Positions 45,323 to 52,965 of a stretch of 64,000 bases of DNA are shown here, piece after piece. Numbering within the stretch: position 1 is the first letter of the stretch; each line of letters begins with the position of its first letter. Below the pieces are notes generated by a model. That model had not been told where the DNA came from. It searched no databases and saw nothing but the letters and a program-made list of their open reading frames with translations. This DNA comes from JACVRW01 sp963734365 (lineage in GTDB: Bacteria; Actinomycetota; Thermoleophilia; Solirubrobacterales; Thermoleophilaceae): contig CAVTGV010000008.1 of NCBI GenBank assembly GCA_963734365.1, positions 310,001-374,000 on the forward strand, written 5' to 3'. The translations under genes and the position numbers were made by a program.

Positions 45323-46534
45323 ATGTCGGCTGAGACCACCAGCGATGTAGAGGCTCCCGCCGCGGACAGCGCCATCCGCCCCTTCACGATCGACGTCCCC
45401 GAGGAGCAGCTCGCCGACTTGCGCAGCCGCATCAACGCGACGAAGTGGCCCGACCCGGAAGTGGATCCCTCCCAGGGCGTGCAGCTCGAGACGATTCAGG
45501 CGCTAGCCAGCTACTGGGCGACGGACTACGACTGGCGCAAGTTCGAGAAGCGGTTTGCGGCACTCCCGCACTTCGTAACCGAGATCGACGGGGTCGACAT
45601 CCACTTCATCCATGCGCGCTCCGAGCATGAGGACGGGTTGCCGCTGATCGTCACGCACGGGTGGCCGGGCTCGACGATTGAGCAGCTGAAGATCATCGAT
45701 CCGCTCACCAAGCCCACGGAGCACGGCGCGGATGCAGTCGACGCTTTTCATCTGGTGATCCCCTCGTTGCCGGGCCACGGGTTCTCTGAGAACCCGACCG
45801 AGGTCGGCTGGGATCCCATCCGGATCGCAAAGGCGTGGGTGGTATTGATGGAGCGCCTCGGCTATGACCGCTACGTGGCGCAGGGTGGCGATTGGGGCAA
45901 TGCCGTCACCGAGCAGCTCGCCCTGCTGAAGCCCCCCGGGCTGCTGGGTATCCACACGAACATGCCGGCGACGCTTTCGCCTGAGATCTCGTCGGGGGTC
46001 CAGGCTGGCGAACCGGCCCCGGAGGGCCTCTCGGCCGACGAGAAGAAGGCCTACGAGATCCTGGTCCACTTCTTCGCGACCGGTACCGGCTATGCGGGGG
46101 AGATGGCCAACCGCCCGCAGACGCTCTACGGCATCGTGGACTCGCCGGTCGGCTTGGCGGCCTGGATGCTCGATCACGACGAGGCCAGCTACAAGCTGAT
46201 CGCGCGCGCCTTCACCGGCAATCCGGACGGGCTCTCGCGAGATGACGTCCTCGACAACGTCACCCACTACTGGCTGACGAACAGCGGAATCTCCTCGGCG
46301 CGCCTGTACTGGGAGAGCAAGCTGGGCTTCTTCGACGTCAAGGGCGTGGAGCTGCCAGTCGGGATCACCGTCTTCCCGGACGAGCTCTACCCAGCGCCGC
46401 GGAGCTGGGCGGAGAAGGCCTATCCGAAGCTCATCCACTTCAACGTGGTCGATGAGGGCGGCCACTTCGCCGCCTGGGAGCAGCCGCAGGTCTTCTCGGA
46501 GGAGATGCGGGCGACCTTCAGGTCACTGCGCTGA
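45323..46534 (+). CDS. Epoxide hydrolase (microsomal-type, EHN domain)
   Basis: A 403-aa protein. The N-terminal EHN domain (RPFTIDVPEEQLADLRSRIN, KWPDPEVDPSQGVQLETIQA) is followed by an alpha/beta hydrolase core. Landmarks are HGWPGSTIEQLKII (oxyanion HGWPG), Asp nucleophile in QGGDWGNAVTEQ and the catalytic His in EGGHFAAWEQP. It would open epoxides to diols through a covalent ester. ATG 45323 has AGGAGAAAA upstream. It lies between two other hydrolase genes, suggesting a detoxification or xenobiotic operon. Confidence 0.92.
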   Translation: MSAETTSDVEAPAADSAIRPFTIDVPEEQLADLRSRINATKWPDPEVDPSQGVQLETIQALASYWATDYDWRKFEKRFAALPHFVTEIDGVDIHFIHARSEHEDGLPLIVTHGWPGSTIEQLKIIDPLTKPTEHGADAVDAFHLVIPSLPGHGFSENPTEVGWDPIRIAKAWVVLMERLGYDRYVAQGGDWGNAVTEQLALLKPPGLLGIHTNMPATLSPEISSGVQAGEPAPEGLSADEKKAYEILVHFFATGTGYAGEMANRPQTLYGIVDSPVGLAAWMLDHDEASYKLIARAFTGNPDGLSRDDVLDNVTHYWLTNSGISSARLYWESKLGFFDVKGVELPVGITVFPDELYPAPRSWAEKAYPKLIHFNVVDEGGHFAAWEQPQVFSEEMRATFRSLR

Positions 46535-46567
46535 TCGCCCAGCTATACCCAGACAAGGACGGCCGTC

Positions 46568-47494
46568 TTGGCACGAGCTGAATCCGGCACCTCGTTCGGG
46601 CCCATCAAGCAGATCGATGGCGGCGTCCTGAACGTGGGCTACGTCGAAGCCGGGCCCTCCGATGGGCCGGCAGTGCTCTTGCTCCACGGCTGGCCGTACG
46701 ACATCCACAGCTACGCCGATGTCGCCCCGATGTTGGCATCGCGGGGCTACCGAGCGATCGTCCCGTACCTGCGCGGATACGGCACCACGCATTTCCTGTC
46801 CGACGAGAGCCCTCGAAACGGCGAGCAGGCGGCGCTGGCCGTCGATGCCACCGCCCTGATGGACGCCCTCGGGATAGAGCGGGCGACCGTCGCCGGGTTC
46901 GACTGGGGAGCGCGCACGGCTGACATCGTCGCCGCGCTTTGGCCCGAGCGATGCAGCGGACTCGTCTCGGTGAGCGGCTATCTGATCGGCAGCCAGGAGG
47001 CCGGCAAGGTGCCGTTGCGGCCGGAAGCCGAGCTGCAGTGGTGGTACCAGTACTACTTCGCCACCGAGCGCGGCCGGGCCGGTTACGACGAGTACCGGCG
47101 TGACTTCGCAAAGCTCATTTGGCGGACCGCCTCGCCCAAATGGGACTTCGACGACGCCACCTTCGAGCGCAGCGCCGCGTCCCTCGACAACCCGGATCAC
47201 GTCGCGATCGCTATCCACAACTATCGCTGGCGGCTCGGGCTGGCCGAGGGCGAGCCCCAGTACGACGAGCTGGAGAAGCGGCTCGCCGAGGGCCCGGTTA
47301 TCACCGTGCCCACGATCACGCTCGAGGGCGACGCCAACGGTGCGCCCCATCCGGAGGCGAGTGCCTACACCGAGAAATTCTCGGGGCCCTACTCGCACCG
47401 GACGATCGAGGGCGGCGTCGGGCACAACCTGCCGCAGGAGGCTCCTCAAGCCTTCACCGAGGCCATCGTCGATGTCGACGGCTCCAAGCCGTAG
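46568..47494 (+). CDS. Alpha/beta hydrolase, epoxide hydrolase/haloalkane dehalogenase-like
   Basis: A 308-aa protein starting at TTG 46568, 34 bp after the epoxide hydrolase. Landmarks are VLLLHGWPYDIHSYADVAPM (oxyanion region), GYRAIVPYLRGYGTTHFL, and Asp nucleophile in VAGFDWGARTAD. The His is in EGGVGHNLPQEAPQAF. An Asp nucleophile fits epoxide hydrolases, dehalogenases and related enzymes. The close spacing suggests one transcript with the upstream hydrolase genes. Confidence 0.88.
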   Translation: MARAESGTSFGPIKQIDGGVLNVGYVEAGPSDGPAVLLLHGWPYDIHSYADVAPMLASRGYRAIVPYLRGYGTTHFLSDESPRNGEQAALAVDATALMDALGIERATVAGFDWGARTADIVAALWPERCSGLVSVSGYLIGSQEAGKVPLRPEAELQWWYQYYFATERGRAGYDEYRRDFAKLIWRTASPKWDFDDATFERSAASLDNPDHVAIAIHNYRWRLGLAEGEPQYDELEKRLAEGPVITVPTITLEGDANGAPHPEASAYTEKFSGPYSHRTIEGGVGHNLPQEAPQAFTEAIVDVDGSKP

Positions 47495-47746
47495 CACGGC
47501 CACGATTGCCCGGAGAGCCTCCGTGTCAGCGCGAAAACCCTATCTCGAACGGCCAGGATCTGAGCTGACTTTGAGGGTTAGTCTAGGCACGAGAAATGCC
47601 TCTGCCGAGCTCAGCGCAACGCGTGAGATTTCCAGTCCTGCCCGCCCCATGAAAGCCGCGCAAAATTCCCCAGGAGGCGCCCGAATCCTTTGCGGCGGCG
47701 GTCCTGGATGCGGCGAATCGTCAACTATCGACCAGGAGGTCCAACC

Positions 47747-48118
47747 ATGTCGCCTAACCCGACCACGGACTCAGATCCGCCAACCGACGATCTGGCGACC
47801 AAGCTCAAGCGCACCGAGCTTCAGCACAAGCCATCCTCGATTCCCGGGAGGGAGATCGTGCAGGTTCTGACCGAGATCCCTTCTGGGGTCGAGTCCGGCT
47901 GGCACCAGCACCCAGGCGAGGAGGTCGGCTACATCCTTGCCGGCACCGTCGAGATGATGATCAAAGGACAACCGACCCTGACTCTGAATACCGGCGACCC
48001 GTTTCTGATGCCGCCTAGGACACCGCACAATGCCCTGGACGTCGGCTCGGAGACCGGTCGGATGCTCTCCACTTACATCGTCGAGATCGGCGAGCCGATC
48101 GCCGAGTTCACAGACTGA
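47747..48118 (+). CDS. Small cupin protein
   Basis: A 123-aa single cupin: PGREIVQVLTEIPSGVESGW, then HQHPGEEVGYILAGTVEMMI and LNTGDPFLMPPRTPHNALDV. It has the metal-ligand pattern HxHx3-4E...H. ATG 47747 is supported by AGGAGGTCCAACC. Enzyme role is unknown; such proteins often accompany degradative hydrolases. Confidence 0.9.
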   Translation: MSPNPTTDSDPPTDDLATKLKRTELQHKPSSIPGREIVQVLTEIPSGVESGWHQHPGEEVGYILAGTVEMMIKGQPTLTLNTGDPFLMPPRTPHNALDVGSETGRMLSTYIVEIGEPIAEFTD

Positions 48119-48445
48119 CCCTCGAGCGGCCTAGTTCCGCATCTCATCGAAACGGGGAACTCCATTTCTCGTCCAAAGCGACACCTTTGTCAGCTCTAAG
48201 CCGTCACGGGCAAAAGTGCCGCTTCGCATGGCAAGCGAGGCTTTAACCCGCCGCCGACTTCGACGAGTGTCCCGCATGACGGGCTATCGGGCTGAGCGAG
48301 GGACACTCGCCCACCGAAGTTCCGCTTTGGACGAACGGCGGTAGTCGGCCCTCCGTCGCACCGGTCCGGTTTTGCTCCTGCTTCGCTCACGGAGCGGTTG
48401 CTGGCGACGGATGCTTGGTCTCGTTCCCGAGCCCGAGGAGGGACA
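48119..48445. repeat. Repeat cluster upstream of the recombinase
   Basis: Hairpin-family copies are TTCTCGTCCAAAGCGACA (48166-48185), CCGCTTCGCATGGCAAGCG (48219-48237) and CCGCTTTGGACGAACGGCGG (48322-48341). There is also a 10-bp inverted repeat CGAGTGTCCC/GGGACACTCG (48264-48273 and 48300-48309). No gene is seen. Confidence 0.6.
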
Positions 48446-49143
48446 ATGTCCGAGATGCTGCTTGACCGCGTTGGTCGACGCCGCTCGCCGGCGACCACGC
48501 CCGGCTTCCAGGCTGGTCGACCGCCGCGAAACAAGGGGCTCCGCTATCCCGCCGATCCGCCCAAAGTTGAGGCGATCGTCGCCGTCATGCGGACGGCCGG
48601 CGACGGCGCACACGGGCGACGCCTGCGTGGCTTGATCGTGGTCCTCTGGCGGGCCGGGCTGCGTATCCAGGAAGCGCTGGCGCTCGCCGAAGCCGATCTC
48701 GATTACCGGCGCGGTGCGCTGCTAGTTCGTCGCGGCAAAGGCGGTCGTCGCCGCGAGGTCGGCATGGACACGTGGGGGTGGGAAGAGCTCCAGCCATGGC
48801 TCGAACTACGCGTGGGACTTCCTGTCGGCCCCTTGTTCTGTGTGCTCAACGGCCGGACGCGTGGCCGCCAGTGGTCGACCGCCGCCGCTCGAGCCGCGTT
48901 GCGGCGCACTGCCGTCGCGGCCGGTGTCCGCCGGCGGTTCGCTCCGCATCAGCTGCGCCACGCCCACGCCGTCGAGATGGCTCGCGAAGTGTGCCGCTCG
49001 TCGTCATCCAGCGCCAGCTCGGCCACAGCAACCTCGGCATCACCTCGGTCTACCTCCAAGGGATCGACAACGCCGAGATCATCGACACCGTCCACACCCG
49101 CCGCGCACCAATGATCCCGGTCAGCACCTCGCCTCGGCCCTAA
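48446..49143 (+). pseudogene. Tyrosine recombinase/integrase, catalytic domain only, one frameshift
   Basis: The reading starts ATG 48446 with GAGGAGGGACA upstream. The catalytic domain carries Arg in RAGLRIQEALALAEAD, Lys in RRGKGGRRREVG, and HQLRHAHAVEMARE. One base is missing near 48988, after which another frame gives VPLVVIQRQLGHSNLGITSV and YLQGIDNAEI with His and the Tyr nucleophile, ending at 49143. If the base is restored the protein is about 232 aa. It lacks the N-terminal core-binding domain of phage integrases, so it resembles small XerC/D-like recombinases. Hairpin repeats lie on both sides. Confidence 0.75.
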
Positions 49144-49378
49144 GCGACCCGGCGCCGCTCATCGCGCGAAGCGGCACTCGGGCCCAGACCGCTCCCTCGC
49201 ATGGAAGGCGGTAGCGCGGCCGCGACTGCTGCTTTCCACATATGCGGAAGCGAGGTGGGAGCCGATCGCGCGCCGCCGGACGCCTGTTCGTCGTCCGGAG
49301 CGCGCGCGAGATCAGCGGCGACAGTGGCTCCCGCTTGCCGAGGCTCGCGGCGGACCCGGTATCCCAGTGGACCAACTC
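49144..49378. repeat. Repeat cluster downstream of the recombinase
   Basis: Copies are TCATCGCGCGAAGCGGCAC (49159-49177), GCTCCCTCGCATGGAAGGCG (49191-49213) and a related CTGCTGCTTTCC...GGAAGCGAGG element (49225-49255). The left arm of a 55-bp inverted repeat lies at 49289-49343 (partner at 50397-50451). No gene is seen. Confidence 0.6.
49289..49343 (+). repeat. Left arm of 55-bp inverted repeat flanking the haloperoxidase-like gene
   Basis: About 48 of 55 positions are identical by eye to the reverse complement of 50397-50451. The two arms flank the gene at 49379-50203, which suggests a mobilised cassette. Confidence 0.7.
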
Positions 49379-50203
49379 TCAGGACTGCAGAAAAGCCAGC
49401 AGGTCAGCGTTGATCGTTTCGGCTTGCGTGGTCGGGCAGCCGTGCGGGAATCCTTTGTAAGTCTTCAGCGTCCCGTCCTGCAGGAGCTCGGCGGACAGCG
49501 GTCCGGAATCGGCGTAGGGAACGATCTGGTCGTCGTCGCCGTGCATCACCAGCACCGGCACCGTGATCTTCTTGAGGTCCTCGGTGAAATCGGTCTGGGA
49601 GAAGGCAACGATGCCGTCGTAGTGCGCCTTCGCCCCGCCCATCATTCCCTGGCGCCACCAGTTCTCGATGATTGCTTCCGAGGGTTCCGCGCCGGGCCGG
49701 TTGAAGCCATAGAAGGGGCCGGACGCGAGGGCCCGGTAGAACACGGACCGGTTGGCGGCAAGCTGGGCCTGGAGGTCGTCGAACACGCTCTTCGGCAGTC
49801 CGTCAGGGTTGGCGTCGGTCTGCACCATGAGCGGCGGCACCGCATCTATCAGTACCGCTTTGGCCACGCGGCTCTCACCGTGTCGGGCGATGTAGTGCAC
49901 GACTTCGCCGCCACCGGTGGAGTGTCCGACGTGGACGGCGTCCTTGAGATCGAGATGGGCAGTCAGCGCAGCCAGGTCGTCGGCGTAGTGGTCCATGTCG
50001 TGACCGTCGTCGGTCTGCGTGGAGCGTCCGTGCCCACGCCGGTCATGCGCGATGACGCGGTAGCCCTGCTGTAGGAAGAACAGCATCTGGGTGTCCCAAT
50101 CGTCGGCCGAAAGCGGCCAGCCATGGCTGAAGACGATTGGTTGGCCCGACCCCCAATCCTTATAGAAGATGTCCGTGCCATCGGTCGTGGCGATCGTGCC
50201 CAT
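49379..50203 (-). CDS. Non-heme haloperoxidase-like alpha/beta hydrolase
   Basis: A 274-aa protein with chloroperoxidase-type features: GTIATTDGTDIFYKDWGSGQ, VFSHGWPLSADDWDTQMLFF, IAHDRRGHGRSTQ, nucleophile Ser in HVGHSTGGGEVVHYIARHGE, and catalytic His in FPHGCPTTQAET. Cofactor-free haloperoxidases are mainly esterases/perhydrolases with side activity. The gene stands alone between arms of a 55-bp inverted repeat. Confidence 0.92.
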   Translation of the reverse strand: MGTIATTDGTDIFYKDWGSGQPIVFSHGWPLSADDWDTQMLFFLQQGYRVIAHDRRGHGRSTQTDDGHDMDHYADDLAALTAHLDLKDAVHVGHSTGGGEVVHYIARHGESRVAKAVLIDAVPPLMVQTDANPDGLPKSVFDDLQAQLAANRSVFYRALASGPFYGFNRPGAEPSEAIIENWWRQGMMGGAKAHYDGIVAFSQTDFTEDLKKITVPVLVMHGDDDQIVPYADSGPLSAELLQDGTLKTYKGFPHGCPTTQAETINADLLAFLQS

Positions 50204-50738
50204 GCGCGGCTGCCTCCGTTGATCTGGATGTTGGCGCCAAGCTCGCGAATCGCGAGCCTAACCCATCTCGATCTCGCGCCGGTCCGGCTGGAGGAACGCG
50301 CCGCCGCGGACCGGTGCCACGGCGAATGCGGGACGCGTACACAACCGACGAGAGGCCTGCTCGTCGCCAATAGCGGGACGCCGAGCGCCTGCTTTACCTC
50401 GACAAGCGGGAGCCAGCGTCGCTGCTGATCTCGTGCCCGCTTCGGACGACGAGCAGGGCCGCCGGGTGAGACTCCTGCTTCTCGGCAAAGGAGCTGTCTT
50501 GGCGGCACCGGGTCGAGCTCCGCTCGCTGCTGAGTTGGACGAAAAGCAGGAGCCGCGGGCCATGGCTCCTCGCGGTGGTCATCCGTACTCTTGACCTGTT
50601 GGCCCCGCTGCCTACTGCTTTGCATGGAAAGCAGCAGCGCGTGCCGCCCGCACAGACGCGCGTGATGTCGCGGTCGCGTTTCGCGCAAAGCAACACTCAG
50701 CACCGGCAGGCGCACGTGCTTCGCGGGCGCGGCGGTGC
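50204..50738. repeat. Intergenic rich in hairpin repeats
   Basis: Contains the right arm of the 55-bp inverted repeat (50397-50451), which includes a GGACG-loop copy (50437-50457). Further copies are CTGAGTTGGACGAAAAGCAG (50530-50549), CTGCTTTGCATGGAAAGCAG (50615-50634, 7-bp perfect stem) and TTTCGCGCAAAGCAACAC (50678-50697). No gene is seen. Confidence 0.7.
50397..50451 (-). repeat. Right arm of 55-bp inverted repeat
   Basis: Inverted partner of 49289-49343, about 48 of 55 positions alike by eye. It holds one hairpin-family motif at its inner edge. Confidence 0.7.
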
Positions 50739-51023
50739 TTATCGGGGGCCCAGCTCGGCCTTGATCTCGCAGCGGTCGATCGAGGCGCGCGTCCCCGGCG
50801 TATCCCCCGGGTCCATCTCGTCCAGGGGCCCCTCCCCTGCCGCCATGTCGTCGGCCGTTTCGAAGAGCTGGATCACGACCGCGGTGCGCTGGTCCTCATC
50901 GTGGAGGATTTGGATGCCCTTAGCCGGGATGTCCACGGGCGGTCCCTCAGCCTCGATCCCGTCCAAGCGCCCTGCCAGGTGATCCGGATCGACGTCCGTG
51001 AACCTGACCACGCGTGCGTACAT
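50739..51023 (-). CDS. Small dimeric alpha-beta barrel-type protein
   Basis: A 94-aa protein: YARVVRFTDVDPDHLAGRLD, then IPAKGIQILHDEDQRTAVVI and QLFETADDMAAGEGPLDEMD. This has the beta-alpha-beta-beta layout of antibiotic-monooxygenase/EthD-like small barrels. ATG 51023 has GGAGGA close upstream. No catalytic residue can be named. Confidence 0.7.
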   Translation of the reverse strand: MYARVVRFTDVDPDHLAGRLDGIEAEGPPVDIPAKGIQILHDEDQRTAVVIQLFETADDMAAGEGPLDEMDPGDTPGTRASIDRCEIKAELGPR

Positions 51024-51475
51024 GGATCCTCCTTCGGTCGCCGGTGAGCAGAACCTACATGGTGACCGTTCAGTTCGAGCGGCCGGACCGGTGCTCGTCG
51101 TTGCACGGCGCGTGCAGCTCCGCTGCGGATGGCGTACCGATGGCTTCCGCTTTTCGCGCATTGCGGGAGTCTCGAGCACCGTGGCCCCGGCGGCCTTGGT
51201 CCGTTAGGGCGAGGCAGGGCGCACGAGTGCTTGGACGACTGCTCTTGCTTAAGCGGAGAGCTGTCCCGTAAGGGGATCGTGCTGCGGCGGGTTAGGTAGA
51301 CGCGACCGCGCAGCGAGGGGACGTCGCATTAGTGCAGTCGTCCACGCGTGGCAACTACGAGACGGTCGGCGCTGAGGTGGGCGCCGTCGGCTGACCCGCG
51401 AGGGCCGGGGCCGGAAGTGCGCGTCACTAGTGTGCCCGGGGTGCCCCGGCTGCCCGCCGAAGGGACGGAGGGCCG
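51024..51475. other. Leader region of the TerC gene
   Basis: A 452-bp gap. It contains a CGCGC-loop hairpin relative (51147-51169) and a CGGCGC/GCGCCG hairpin (51367-51372 and 51381-51386). No manganese (yybP-ykoY) riboswitch pattern was seen by eye. A GGAGGG site precedes the ATG at 51476. Confidence 0.4.
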
Positions 51476-52471
51476 ATGCTCGAGGTGACGACTACTGCCT
51501 GGGCGGTGACGGTCGGGCTCGTGGTCGTGCTACTCGCGATCGATTTCGCGCTCGCAGTGGCGCGTCCGCACGAAGTGGGCTTTCGCGAGGCGACGCTCTG
51601 GTCGGTCTTCTACATCGCGGTGGCGGTCGGGTTCGGCCTCGTGTTCGCCTCGTTCGCCGGCTGGGGCTACGGCGGCGAGTACTTCGCCGGCTACATCGTC
51701 GAGAAGAGCCTGTCGGTTGACAACCTCTTCGTCTTTGTCGTGATCATGACCTCCTTCGCGGTGCCCGCCGAGCACCAGCAGAAGGTGCTGATTGCGGGAA
51801 TCATCATCGCGCTGATCCTGCGCGTGATCTTCATCGTGCTCGGCGCCGCCCTGCTCGACGCCTTCTCGTTCATGTTCCTGCTGTTCGGGCTGCTGCTGGT
51901 CTTCACGGCTATCCAGCTCTTCCGGCACCGCGACCAGGACCCCGAGGTGGAGGACAACGCGCTTGTGCGCTTCGCGCAGCGCCGGCTGCCGGTCACGCAG
52001 GACTACAACGGCGGCAAGCTGGTCACCCACCGCGAGGGCCGGCGGGTGGTGACGCCGCTCTTCCTTGTGCTGCTCGCCATCGGCAGCACAGACATCCTCT
52101 TCGCGCTCGACTCCATCCCGGCCGTCTTCGGCGTCACGGAGGAGACGTTCATCGTCTTCACCGCGAACGCGTTCGCACTGCTCGGGCTGCGCGCGCTGTT
52201 CTTCCTCGTCACCGGCCTGCTCGACCGGCTCGTCTACCTCTCAACCGGGCTCGCGCTCATCCTCGGGTTTATCGGAGTCAAACTCGCGCTGCACTGGGGC
52301 CACCTTCAGGACGACGCCGTGCCGGAAATATCCACCGGCACCTCGCTCGTCGTGATCGCGGTCGTCCTTACCGTCACTGCGACCGCCAGCGTGCTCAAAG
52401 TGCGCCGCGACCCGGACGCGCGGGCGCACGCCGGGTCGCTGCGCGCGCACCCGCAGCACGAGCCCGACTGA
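51476..52471 (+). CDS. TerC/Alx family integral membrane protein
   Basis: A 331-aa protein with about nine hydrophobic segments and the TerC signature acidic residues: VVLLAIDFALAVARPHEVGF, then GYIVEKSLSVDNLFVFVVIM (EKSLSVDN), and GSTDILFALDSIPAVFGVTE (ALDSIP). The family exports Mn2+ or other metal ions and is linked to tellurite resistance. ATG start follows GACGGAGGGCCG. The gene stands alone. Confidence 0.93.
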   Translation: MLEVTTTAWAVTVGLVVVLLAIDFALAVARPHEVGFREATLWSVFYIAVAVGFGLVFASFAGWGYGGEYFAGYIVEKSLSVDNLFVFVVIMTSFAVPAEHQQKVLIAGIIIALILRVIFIVLGAALLDAFSFMFLLFGLLLVFTAIQLFRHRDQDPEVEDNALVRFAQRRLPVTQDYNGGKLVTHREGRRVVTPLFLVLLAIGSTDILFALDSIPAVFGVTEETFIVFTANAFALLGLRALFFLVTGLLDRLVYLSTGLALILGFIGVKLALHWGHLQDDAVPEISTGTSLVVIAVVLTVTATASVLKVRRDPDARAHAGSLRAHPQHEPD

Positions 52472-52581
52472 CGGCGCCTCGGCCCAGTCAGGCTGGCGCT
52501 GTCTCACCGCTTGGGTCCGTCGACTTCGGACTCCCGGCTGGAACGCCTACGGGCGAGGTCGTCCCGAAGGGGGACACCCAC

Positions 52582-52965
52582 GTGAGGTCTGCAGACATGC
52601 TCGGTCTCGCCCGTTCGGTGGCTGCGGCGCGTATGCTGGCCGCGATGCCGACCGGCGCGAAGGGTTTTCCTCGCTGCCTGATCGTGGACGACCACGCGGT
52701 GGTGCGAGCGGGCGTCGGGGCGGTCCTCGAACAGGCTTTCGCCGGCGCGCTGATCACGGACGCGGGGTCGGTCGAGGACGTCACGGACGCCGCCGATCTC
52801 GGCGTCCCGGAGGCGTTTGACTACAGGCCCGACATCTTTGTCATGCGCGCCGATGGGTCGCAGAGGCGGCGGCTGACCAGGCACGCCGATAGCTTCGCTC
52901 CGGTGTGGTCGCCCGATGGGCAGCGCATCTACTTTGCCCGCCTAGCGGTATTGCCTAATGGATGA
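52582..52965 (+). pseudogene. Chimeric ORF: receiver-domain start fused to TolB-like (PD40) repeat
   Basis: Residues 32-65 read CLIVDDHAVVRAGVGAVLEQ, the first part of a response-regulator receiver. After AADLGVPEAFDY it switches to DIFVMRADGSQRRRLTRHAD, then FAPVWSPDGQRIYFARL, a classical PD40/TolB blade. Neither domain is complete. The join is probably a recombination scar that happens to stay in frame. It overlaps the next gene's ATG by 8 bp. Confidence 0.6.

Noticed and set aside
26500..50640. Hairpin repeats as ordinary rho-independent terminators
   Set aside because: They lack T-runs, occur also upstream of genes and in divergent gaps, and conserve loop sequence, unlike terminators.
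21051..51169. CRISPR array as an explanation of the short repeats
   Set aside because: Repeat units are degenerate, inverted and irregularly spaced, with whole genes between clusters, and no cas gene is seen.
51024..51475. Manganese riboswitch upstream of the TerC gene
   Set aside because: TerC/Alx genes can carry one, but the conserved helix and loop pattern was not found by eye.
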